A stretch of 64,000 bases of DNA from Protopterus annectens (lineage: Eukaryota; Chordata; Ceratodontiformes; Protopteridae), in contig NC_056727.1 of the NCBI RefSeq assembly GCF_019279795.1, forward strand, positions 1,213,150,577 to 1,213,214,576, given 5' to 3'. Positions within the stretch are counted from its first letter, which is position 1. The number at the start of each line of letters is the position of its first letter. The notes beneath the pieces were generated by a model. It saw only the letters and a list, made by a program, of their open reading frames with translations, was not told where the DNA came from and ran no database searches. A program made the position numbers and the translations under genes. Shown here in pieces: positions 50,603-60,795 of this stretch.

Positions 50603-53600
50603 ATCATTTAATTGATTCAAATTACAATGAACTACAAAAATACTGAACACAAATCAACAAAAAGAAAGGCTTCCACTGAACCCATGAGAAAAAAAAGTAG
50701 TAGGAGAAAAGACATTATTTTGGGGGATGGGAGCTTGTTCCCTACACCCCCATTACTATATACATATATTTAACTCCATCACATAACACTGGGGAAAGGG
50801 ATAAACTCTCTATCCACACACACTGCCTCATCCCAGGAAAAACACCACACACCACACCAAACTTTAATACTGTACGTGAAAGAACATACCCATTCACTTA
50901 AACTGCTTAACTACAGTACCCTATACTCATTTGATGAGTAGAAACATTTCAATGTACTTCTATAATGCTTCATTCCAAACTGCCAAATCAGAGTAATTAA
51001 TGTAACCCAAAAATACATATTATAACCTTTCTTCATGTAGCAAGTTGGCCAGAAGCTTTCTTTTCCTTTTGTATCTTCAATGGGTTGGAATGAAATGTCC
51101 CCTGCAGCAGTTTTTTATGTTGGGCTCTTTGCCTTAGCAATAAATACAAAGCTAGTGCAGGTCTTAGCTCATGATATAGCAGCTCCGCAAGTGCTTTGAT
51201 GGATGAACTGCTTTAAGTGTTCAAACTGGGAACATTTATAAATGTCAGGACTGAGATCCAAACCATGGGAGTGTTAGAAATTAAATACTAAATTTAGAAA
51301 CTTGCTCTCCTAGTGCAGTACAAGGCATCATGATGTGAACCAACAAAAAGCCTGTAAAGCCCCAGCTGTATCAGCTTCAAAATAACAGTAATCAGACTGA
51401 GAAAGGAAGAAGGGTATGCCAACTGCAGACCAAATGAGGAGAATCTCTGACATCAGGTCTGTGTTTTCTCTTTACTTCTTCAATATGATGAAAGGGCTTT
51501 TCACGCAGCCATATAGGATGATGGGTGAAAAAGACATTAGGTATGCAGGTTAATGGAAGCAATATATCAAACAACTCAAAAGGTATCTATTAGGGAAAAA
51601 AATGGAGTGATTTATTTTCTTACTTTCATGCAGACACAATGTTATTTATTTTTGAAATCTCTTGTTGGATACAAGAGTCATAGCCATACAAGAACTTCAG
51701 CATCCACAATGTGCTACAGCTCTTAGATGCTCAAAGACAATTCTCCAAGGTTATGCAATCAGAAATAATAGAGTACAGCAGAATCTTTTGAGGTGAAAGA
51801 TACACACGAGGCTGTACAAATGATGCAACACAAACAAATCTATAAAAGGGTACTAAATTAGTCACTCTCATTCATTTTATCTACAATTACACATTGATAG
51901 TGTAATAAGCATAATACAAAACCAGACGAAACACTGGTCTTACTGGTCTTGGTTAGGGAGAGTCACTTAATTGTTCAAGAAAGCAATCAAATCCAAAATG
52001 TAGGTGGGAGGGAGCTCAAACAGATTTAAGAGAGATTACATCTGAAAGTTTCTGCTCTGACTCCCAGGATTAAAAATAAATCTTAAAACAGCTCATCCCC
52101 ACTGCTACATGCAAAGCACTGGAAATCCTAACAATAATGAAGGTTCAAAAAATGCAGAAAGACAGGTTAGGTCTGTGACGTAGCTGAAGGGAAGACAGAT
52201 GGAGTAATAATGAATGCTTGAAAATAAGAAGGGAAGAGACAGAAATAACGTAATCTGTTTACACATCAGCCTGCACCATTCACTGGATTAAAGATCTGAG
52301 CTTAAACAAAAAGGTGTAGCCAAGCATACAGTTTAAAATAAACTGAACATTTTTTCTAAGCATCCCTCAAACATTATAACTTATAGAAGCCAAAAGATTA
52401 TCTAAACCAGTGCTTATAATTAATACACAATACAATTTAGAAATCACACTATCACTTTTTGCAGACCATATCTAAACAGGTTCATATTGCAGTACAACAC
52501 TTACCCGATTATAAAATCAAATAGCTAGATAAATATATGAAAATAAAAAACATATTTAATGTCTGTCAAAAGCAACAGCAAAGTGCAAGGGGAAACAATT
52601 TTTCAATGTACGGTGTGTTGTAGGTGGAAGGACCAAACATTAACAGATACGTACTCTTCACAGATCTGCAAGGAGACCCTCCACAGTCACTAAGTGCTGG
52701 GACTTCAACGAATTTAAATATCCCTTGAGTTCGGCTTGCCCCCTCGTCTCACTCTCTGAACATACCCAAAGAGTCACTTGCAAGATGCATTGTGTTTAGC
52801 ATCTGCAACAGAGCCTCTAATCTGCTAGCCACAGAAGATATCCTGTCGAAGAGAATACTTTTTTGAATACCAGACTATGCTAACTCAGTCACACCCACAA
52901 AATGCACACTGTACTGAACAATGTGTGGATTTGTGGATACTTTTATGAAAATGAAACACTACTGTATGGCAGTGGAAAAAATGGATGGCTCTCTATTACA
53001 CACAGGACAATACTGCTATTGTTAACCTGTTAAAGGACTTTGCATTGGCCACTTTGACCACTATGTCAGACCACTAATATGCAGGACACATACTAGATGG
53101 ATGAGATCAGCCTTAATATGCTGAAGTATTACTTGTGTATCACTTACAAAGACATCAAAAGGCATTCTCAGTTTTGGAGCCTAAACTGGAATGGTCTACC
53201 AGCTCCTGTCAGGTCTCTCTCATCATTACTACATTCACATCTGCTCTAACATGCCACTTACTTGAAGCAAAGTGCAATTACAATATTGACATCACCTAAG
53301 GGGTTTCTTCAAAGAAAGTAAACTTCTGCAATGTATGGTCAGTGCTCTCCATTCTATTCAGTGGCTAGACCCTCTTGTTTATGAAGTGTATTCTGATGAA
53401 CTAAACTGAAAACTGAGTCTGAAGCTTACTGTTATGTTTGTCTTTTATTAGCTCTGTTTTGATTTACAAAGTTCTTGATTCTTACAGCATGTAACTCGGC
53501 TGTGGCTGAGAAGGGCACATGTAAAAGAAAGCATCTACCTGTCAAATAAAAAAAATCCATATACTGCATACAGCCATAAATACACAAATACTTCCCATCT

Positions 53601-53699
53601 CTCTAAACTGACACAATTCTGATCTTCTCTTATCTAAAACAGGGTTTTGCATGTTTCAAACCAGAGAATACATTGATGTCACATATCAAGCTGGGAGGC
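50603..53699. other. 3.1 kb AT-rich region without recognised genes
   Basis: The few open frames are short and lack motifs. No RNA gene, long repeat or clear mobile element is visible. The part next to 53700 may contain further, unreadable LINE copy 5 sequence. Confidence 0.45.
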
Positions 53700-54709
53700 C
53701 ACACCTAGGCTCTGCTCGAGTCAGCCCTCATCACCAGTGTCAGTGGGGCATTCTATGACTGCTCCTAATATGCAATCATCTTCAAATTAGTCAGCCAGAG
53801 GCCCTTGACATTGGCCTTGACATCATAAAAGTAAATGCCAAAATGGAGCAGTCCCAGGACCAGTCCCTGAGGGACTACACTTGACTGATCTCTTTGTAGA
53901 GGTGTGCCAGCTGGTTATCCACTGAGGGACATCAAATTTTATACCTAATCTTTTGAGTTTGCCAACAATACACAAGTGAAGTACTAGTACTGTGTCAAAT
54001 GCCTTGGCCAGGTCAAGGTTGGAAGTGTGAACCATTCTGTCCTTATCCATTGCTTTGGTGACCTCCTCAAAGATGCTCATCAGGTTGAGTAGGCATGACC
54101 TGCCCTTGACGAAAACATTGGGTTGGGTCCAGTGTTTTGAAGGTTTCCTATGTCATTACTGATCATTCCCATGATAATTCTTCCCCTGACTTTGCAAATG
54201 AGAATAATAAGACTTATGGGTCTGTAGTTTCCAGAGTATGTAGATGGCCCACCTTTGTGCAGAGGGAGGACTGTTGCTGTTCTCCAATCTTGAGGCATGA
54301 AGCTTGTTTGGAGGCTGCTGCTAAATAGAAATTCCAGAGGGCCTGATAGGTCATGTTTCATGCTATTTAGAAGGTACCCTGGGATACTGTCCGAGCCCAC
54401 TGATACAGTGTCCTTGTCCTTAGACAAGGCATTGAGGACCTGTTCCCTAGCGATAGTAGGGGGAGTTATATTTGATGGTATTTCCTGAGGAGAGGTTGAG
54501 GAGGAAAGAAGGGTAAAGTTAGAGCTGAATTTGTCTGCCAGTATGTTTACTATATCTTTTGGCTCAGTATTGGTGGCTCCATTAACAATGAGTTCTGTGC
54601 ACAACTGTGTATTGCCTTTGAATTTGCAGACATAGGTAAAGAACGCTTTGTGGTTGTCCTTGGCCTGGAAGACCAAATTTACTTCAAATATGGCTTTGGT
54701 AGACTTCAT
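53700..54709 (-). pseudogene. LINE RT (copy 5), broken
   Basis: 54709-54080 reads AKDNHKAFFTYVCKFKGN, DIVNILADKFSSNFTLLSSS, TVSVGSDSIPGYLLNSMKHD, PQDWRTATVLPLHKGGPS and NYRPISLIILICKVRGRII. 54080-53823 continues in another frame: VTKAMDKDRMVHTSNLDLAKAF, with the first catalytic Asp. Around 53725 the FADD region is degraded (FEDDC, LGAVIECP). Frame breaks at about 54080 and 53990. Confidence 0.82.
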
Positions 54710-54949
54710 TTGTCCTTTGAGTTTTTTTTGTTTAGTTTGATGAGAGTGCCTTTATCCTGTTGGGTGCTACACCTCCTAATTTTTGCCATGATTTTCTTCC
54801 CTCTGTTACACAGCCTACTGATGTTGGGATTCCACCAGGGTGGCTTGTTTTTTCATTCAGTTCTGTAGTACATTTTGGTGGGTACAGCTGCCTCTATGCA
54901 GCTATTAACATGCTTGTTTAGGGTTTCTGTGAACAGTTTTGCACTGGTA

Positions 54950-55202
54950 GCAGTGTTCTAAGGGTTTATGGGGGCTTGACATTTTGCCAGGTTAGCACTT
55001 AATAGCAGAAAGGTAGCCTAAGAGTAGTTCCTAAACATTCCAGAGTTAGCTGGGGTAATAGGCTTTATTTTTACTGTAAAGGAGACCATTTTGTGGTTAC
55101 CAGAGAATACATTGCATTGGGAGTGTGCAGCACTCTCCCATATTACTGAGGACCAGGACCAGATCCAGTATGTTAACTCCCCAGTAGGCATATTAACAAT
55201 CT

Positions 55203-55244
<42 letters not shown>

Positions 55245-55730
55245 TACAGGGAGTTTGTGTTTACAAAATACATGAATATCTGTGCCTGCATGTTTGGTGT
55301 CATATATGATTCCTAGTTAATAGTGGGTCAATTAAAGTCACCCATGAATATGATATTGGGTTGGATGGTGAGTGTTTCGAATTAAGCTTAAATGCATGTG
55401 ATCAGTTTCCTGGGTCATAGAGGGAAACCTATAGCTTGCAATGAAGTGGTGTGGGATTTTGCCTACGGTGATTTGAACATGAAGGAGCTGAAGTGCATTG
55501 TCCTGTCTGACCAGTCTTAAGGTATATTTATGTTTGATGTAAATCAACAAACCACCACTTTTATTCACTATCTGTGTAGTAGCTGGTCTAAATGTACGGA
55601 AGGTATTACAGTCTTGCACTGCCGCTGTTCTCTCTGCAGCTTTAAACCATGTCTCAACAACTACAAAGATGTCAGCATTTTCTATGGGGTGAAGCTTCTT
55701 GTTTAGACTCTTAGCACTGAACAGTAACAT
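54950..55730 (-). pseudogene. LINE endonuclease (copy 5), broken
   Basis: 55730-55338 holds the N-terminal part: NADIFVVVETWFKA (the APE catalytic Glu in 'ETWF'), AVQDCNTFRTFRP, GGLLIYIKHKYTLRLV, LLHVQITVGKIPHHFIASYR. Downstream, interrupted by the poly(A) insertion, are remains of the 'GVNILDLVL' block (about 55190-55140). Family knowledge: nicks the target for primed reverse transcription. Dead here. Confidence 0.78.
55206..55239. repeat. 34-bp poly(A) flanked by a 9-bp direct repeat
   Basis: An A34 run lies between two copies of aatctggta (55198-55206 and 55238-55246), as if a bare poly(A) tail had been inserted with a target-site duplication into LINE copy 5. Confidence 0.7.
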
Positions 55731-55883
55731 CTTTAGATTTTCTAGGTTTTGATTTATTATGTCAGAAGTACTTTCAGTTTGTAATTGCCTAAAAAAGGCA
55801 CTATGAAGGAGGACAATGTTTCAACTAATATTCGAAAGCTGAGAGGTGCAGACCATCCCTGGCAAAACAGTTTGGTCTGTTAA

Positions 55884-56435
55884 CTATCTGCTTCCATCCT
55901 TACAAATATTCCACCAATTATTAAAGTCAATCATCTCCTGTTCATTTTGTGGCATCATCTTTGGAAAAGTTAAACTGCTGCTCAATGCTAGGATTATACT
56001 AGCCCAGGACACATATTCCAAGAGCTCCATGATGCCTCTCTTTTCATATAGTCTAAGGAGGTACATCTCAGGTTATTTACACCCACATGGACTATGACGG
56101 AGTCATACTAGTTACTTGTGGTCCAATGACCTGAGTGTGTGCATAACGTGGTGGATCCTGGCCCCTGCTAAGCAAGTGACTTTCTCCTTACTCAGTCTCA
56201 AGAAAAGGACATCAGTGTGTTATACAATGGAGTCTCCAATGACCAGAATGATGGATTCTGTGGTGGTTTGCCTTATGAGCTTAGAAGAGGAGGATCCATT
56301 AGATATGGCTTTGTGTGTTGATGTGGGTATTGTTTTTGAAAGAGTGCACTCGGGGCTGCTGAGGGCATCTGTTATGTGTATTTCATCTAGGAGGTCTTTT
56401 GGGTTTAGGTAGGTTACATTTAAATGCTTCAACAT
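55884..56435 (-). pseudogene. LINE ORF1 with SGNH-esterase remains (copy 5)
   Basis: 56435-56220 ends in SIILVIGDSIV, the GDS block of SGNH hydrolases. Following in shifted frames: VTCLAGARIHHVMHTL, then DSVIVHVGVNNL (the block that normally has GTND), then 56066-55884 MELLEYVSWASIILALSSSLTFPK, EMIDFNNWWNICKDGSR. These are successive blocks of the esterase domain encoded by ORF1 of CR1/L2-type LINEs. Stops and shifts show it is not functional. Confidence 0.78.
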
Positions 56436-56483
56436 CTGTGGAGTCTAAGTGTCTGCTTTGAGCTGTGTGTGATGGGTATAGCA

Positions 56484-56686
56484 TGTGTACTACTTGTGAG
56501 AACACAAACAAAACAATAAACTGAATAAATAAAATAAGAAAGAGCAATACGGCTCATAGACAGAAACCTTTATTTAGCGCTTTTGTCAGTTGTCAGCATT
56601 GACTTCTTCAGAAAAGCGCTAAATACAGGTTTCTGTCTGTGAGCTGTATTGCGCTTTCTTATTCTATTTATGTGTACTACTTGTGA
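56484..56686. mobile_element. Foldback insertion with 16-bp target duplication
   Basis: The direct repeat tgtgtactacttgtga occurs at 56484-56499 and 56671-56686. Between them is a long imperfect hairpin: arm 56524-56584, loop about 27 bp, arm 56612-56671, with near-complete pairing (gcgctaaata, ggtttctgtct, cttattctattta). The insert is about 171 bp with no coding capacity. The length of the duplication fits LINE-driven retroposition; the symmetric hairpin fits a foldback element. I do not recognise the family. Confidence 0.75.
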
Positions 56687-57000
56687 TGACCCACCACTGC
56701 CAAACAATAATCAAGGAGCCTTAATCCTCACCACTGGCAACAGTGGGGGATGTTCACTGACAGGATAACAGGTACACACACAGTATTTCTAGATGTAGCT
56801 CTCTACATCAAGTTCAATTTCCCTTAAGAGCACACAGAGACTATGGTCAGTCCAGGGCTGTTTTTTTCCCCTCTTTCTCCAGATCCCAATAAGACTCCCC
56901 ACTGGCACAGCTGTAGAGTTGAGCTCTCAGCTGAGTGACCAAGCCAAGACCTCTAGCACCCTCTCTGTCCAACCAGTGCTTCGTGTCTCTGCCCAAGTAG

Positions 57001-57002
<2 letters not shown>

Positions 57003-57059
<57 letters not shown>
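57003..57059. repeat. (CA)n microsatellite
   Basis: Uninterrupted CA dinucleotides for 57 bp. The Val/Cys and Thr/His repeats in frames across it are artefacts. Confidence 0.97.
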
Positions 57060-57061
<2 letters not shown>

Positions 57062-59526
57062 GGGAAAGGCTGGCACAGGTTTACTAGCTATGCCCCCTTC
57101 TGCCCAGACTGTAAGGTAATTACCACTGCCACCAGTCACTCCTTATCAGCTACTTTAGAGCCCTTAACAAAGGGTGTCCAATCTTACTGTGTAACATTAA
57201 TACCAATATAAATGGCAGTTTGACCAAGAGCAAGGCTATTAGCAGTGGCCCACACAGTGTCTCCAAATAAATATACAAGTACTCTCAAAACTTAAACATC
57301 TCTACACAGATCAGGCACAATGAAAGGTTTAAATATATTTAATAATAATAAATGAGCAAGACAATACTAAATATATATTGACAGTGACATCAGAATTCAA
57401 AACCACAGAAAGTATTTAAAATAACTGCAGTATAGGCTCACAGAAATAAAGAAAAATATCTAAACTAAGATTCACTATATTCCTGACGGTATCCAAGAGA
57501 TTTACTATACCCTAAAATCTTACTTATAGAGCAAAGCAGATGTGGTGAATGGTTCTTGTTGCCAGGTCCAAGACAGAATGCACTGTTTCACTAAGAGACT
57601 TCTCAAAATAATATCTAAAATATTACTGCTGGGACAGCTTGCAGAATGACAATTTCTGGTCATCTGACTTCTAGTTCTCATGCAAACCCCCACTGCTGAA
57701 GCTGGCATAATTTAGCATCTGTGTGTAAAAATACTCATACAAGGACTTTTGCTCAGATCTTTGGAAGATGTTGGAAGTCATAAAACAATTGCATTCCTTC
57801 ATGCTTCCAAAGTAGCAATTAGTTCACCTCAGAGACAATACAGAAAGCTTCCTAGTACAGACTTTGTGTCTCTAGCTGCACTGAAACATCTTTATGACCT
57901 AGCATATAAAGTAATTTAATTTCAGATATTTTTCTAAAGTTTGCTGGACTGAGATTAACCCTCCAGTTTCCTCTGTTAACATATATATTTAAACAGTTAA
58001 CAATAGTGCATGTATATTTCTGTTCTCTTCCAGTAGGGCACGCTGTGGAAACATTTTAAACAAGCACTTTACAAATACCTTTTCAACACAAAACTCTGTA
58101 CAGAGTGGTTTCATATAAGCATGACATACAGTTCTAACACATTTGTCACACAAGCATCTTATATAAATTATTTTGGTATTTACAAATGAAATATAATTAT
58201 TTACAAAATTCCAGCTAGCTGTGCTGACAGTACCTCCTTTTGTCACACTACTGACAACCTCATTTACATTAGGAGTGCTTTTATGTGAGAGCATTGCCTC
58301 CAATGATATTGTGTAAAAACATTTTACATATCTCACCAGTTTGTTTGAGAACTGGATGGTTGTCAGTAGCTGCCTTAACTTCTCCACAACAAAGTTTTGT
58401 TTGACGGAATGTATGAAGCCTGAAGGATCAAATTAAGTTGAGTTGCTATCTCCCAGAATGTAACAGCAAGTCTGCAAAGAGGGCATGATGTAGTAAACCC
58501 CTATATATTTTCATACCACATCACTGTGGGGCTGCTTGTACAAACTTGCTAAGGTCCTGAGTACCAGAGATGACTTCAGGCTTTCAAAGCACTGACCATT
58601 GCTAAAATCTCTCTGACATTTACATGCTTCTGTCTGCTATGAGGGTTCCATAGACTTTACATGTTCAGCCCTGTGGAAAATGCTCACCCCACATGCATTG
58701 CAAGATATCTGGTCTATCTACCATAGGATCTTCCTTATTAAAAATCCCAAAACAGAGATCTGAAAAGATAAATGGTAAAGATGATGAGTACAGACTGACC
58801 TGAGGTACTTCTGGATTTTTATCATGCTGCTTCTGGTCAAGGGAAGCATAAGAATCATTGATGCCATGAACTACAAAATCCTGAGAAAGTCCCTTGCATA
58901 TACCTGGCTTTGAAAGTAGAAACTCAGAAAGAAGTGTTGCAACATTTCTGGTTTGTCTGGAGGAAGAAAAGTTCTTCCCAAGACAGAATCAGGGCTGGCC
59001 TTAGCCGAAATGGTGCCCTAGGCGAAGTAGTGCTCCGGCGCCCCTTAAGCCCCACCCACACCACAGTCATGAAAGACCCCTATTTGAGCCACACCCACAG
59101 GGTCACTCCCCAAGAAAGCCACTCCAGTCATTTCCTTAAATTATTTAAATGCATAGGAAGAATAACTAAATTACAAGGTATATTTAATTACAACTACTTC
59201 TGCATAGTATTTTCTACTTTAAATACCAGACCACAGTCAAATAGGGCCCTAGGCAGGGTAATAGACTGCCCCCCAGAGCAGCCGCTCCTGCTGCAACCCC
59301 CTCCCCCCAGCAGCAGCCCCCATTCCAGTGTTCCATTATTTGGTTATTTCTCACCAGTTACCATGCATACTGTTCTCTTATTTGCTTCTACAGTCATTAC
59401 AGATATTGAAATAAAATAGCACAGACACAGGTAGCCATTTGCTAAACAATACAGTCTCGCAATGAAAACAGACTTGGCATAAGCAGCAAACTTCTCTGCC
59501 CTTGAAACTCACATTCATTGAATCAT
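57060..59526. other. No gene recognised; possible old repeat at 58990-59290
   Basis: AT-rich sequence without coding signal. At 58991 cagggctggccttag begins a GC-richer block (tggtgccctaggcg, ggcgcccc) that resembles the end of hAT-type nonautonomous elements; a second gccctaggcagggt lies at 59246. Ends and target duplication are not clear, so no element is called. Confidence 0.4.
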
Positions 59527-59805
59527 ACCTCTCAACTGACCCTGATTTTCAGGGATGTCCCTGATTTTTACTCAAATTTTAACTCTGTCCCTCTTAATCC
59601 CTCCTAAAACTAGTGACTTTTGGAGGAAATGTGGTGAATTACACTTAATGAATAATGACAATAATTAAGAGTTATAAACTTCTTTTACTTCAGAAAATGT
59701 GTATTAATTCATATGCTCTGATTCTGTCAATGTTTCAAGTGTCCCTGATTTTTTCTTGACTTGTCCCTGATTCACTCGAAATTTGTCCCCAATTGGTTGA
59801 GAGGT
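59527..59805. repeat. 279-bp repeat with 10-bp inverted ends
   Basis: ACCTCTCAAC (59527-59536) and GTTGAGAGGT (59796-59805) are exact inverted ends. Inside, gtccctgattttt-like units recur at both ends. A related start (acttctcaactgtccct) occurs at 62590. This suggests an interspersed nonautonomous element. No clear target duplication. Confidence 0.45.
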
Positions 59806-60030
59806 CTGACTGAAATGGAAAAAATTCATATTCATTGAAATGGCATGAAAACCCACACTTATAGAAAATGCATCTGGCCAGTGAAGAATTAAGTTTACCT
59901 TTGGGCTGTTTTCAAAACAGAGTCCTCGCACACAATTTTTCGTGCCATACATTCGTGTATTTGTACTTTGATTCACCTTCCTGATTACATTGAATTATAT
60001 TCCTTGTATAATACAGCACCACTTATTAGA

Positions 60031-60795
60031 AAGTGTTTTAATTTTGTAGTTTTAAACATTCTTTTAATAAGCAATGAAACAAAATGTATGAACCAATAAC
60101 TACCCATTTCAGAAATTTTCAACCATAAAAGTCCACTCAAGACTTCTGTCATTATAATCCACCAATATTACTCCATACTCACAATCTCTGCAGATGTAAA
60201 ATCATCTGAATTCCACATTAAAGAAATCCATACCTAATGAAGAGGTTGCTACCGGCAAAACAACTTCACATATCAATGTTTTATCTACAAATTCAGTGCC
60301 TGCTTTCCTTGAAGAATTAATTGCCTATACTGCATTAAAAAATTGATAAGTTGGTAATATTGCAATAGGAAATGACCAACAAGTTCATAGTCACTAGGCA
60401 TCTCATACAAAGGACATACTTAGGAGTGTAGAATCCCTATCCCCCTTATAATGCACCAAATAATCAACAATCATATGGGCAAATGCAATATCAGCACGCC
60501 ATCTACATGGTGTGGGAGTAGAATCTACAACCTTCTGCACCAAAGGCAATTATACTACTAACACTGCTTTCAGATTTTACAACATAGTGTGCCCATTTCA
60601 TAAACAAAAAACAGCTAGTTGCACATAGAAACAGTTACACTTGTTAGAGTATGTTTTAAATTTGTAGTTTTGAACATTTTTCCAGTAAGCAATGAAATAA
60701 AATGTATGAACCAATTATGACAAAACTACCCATTGGAGTAGAGCCCACAGCCTTCTGCATCAAAAGCAAGTACGCTATCTATTGTGCTATTAACA
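60031..60795. repeat. Diverged direct repeats, partly tRNA-like
   Basis: 60031-60109 and 60651-60734 are about 80% similar by eye (gcaatgaaacaaaatgtatgaacca shared). 60514-60570 and 60735-60795 share gagtaga, ccttctgca, caaa and gcaa. The second has some resemblance to an antisense tRNA (agcccacagccttctgcat, tctattgtgcta), so a tRNA-derived SINE is possible but weak. Confidence 0.4.

Larger units (their letters stand above)
53700..56440 (-). mobile_element. CR1/L2-like LINE copy 5 (ORF1, EN, RT)
   Basis: The longest LINE here, minus strand: ORF1 esterase remains (56435-55884), endonuclease (55730-54950) and RT (54709-53700). The RT C-terminus is missing at the left. A 34-bp poly(A) insertion (55206-55239) lies in the endonuclease. 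The 5' edge is set at the last ORF1 similarity; a foldback insertion at 56500 lies just beyond it. Confidence 0.82.

Noticed and set aside
56847-57119. Cys/Val and Thr/His repeat frames on both strands
   Set aside because: They are the two-way translation of the (CA)n microsatellite at 57003-57059.
58991-59290. hAT-like element
   Set aside because: Only one end resembles a known type; the other end and a target duplication could not be found.
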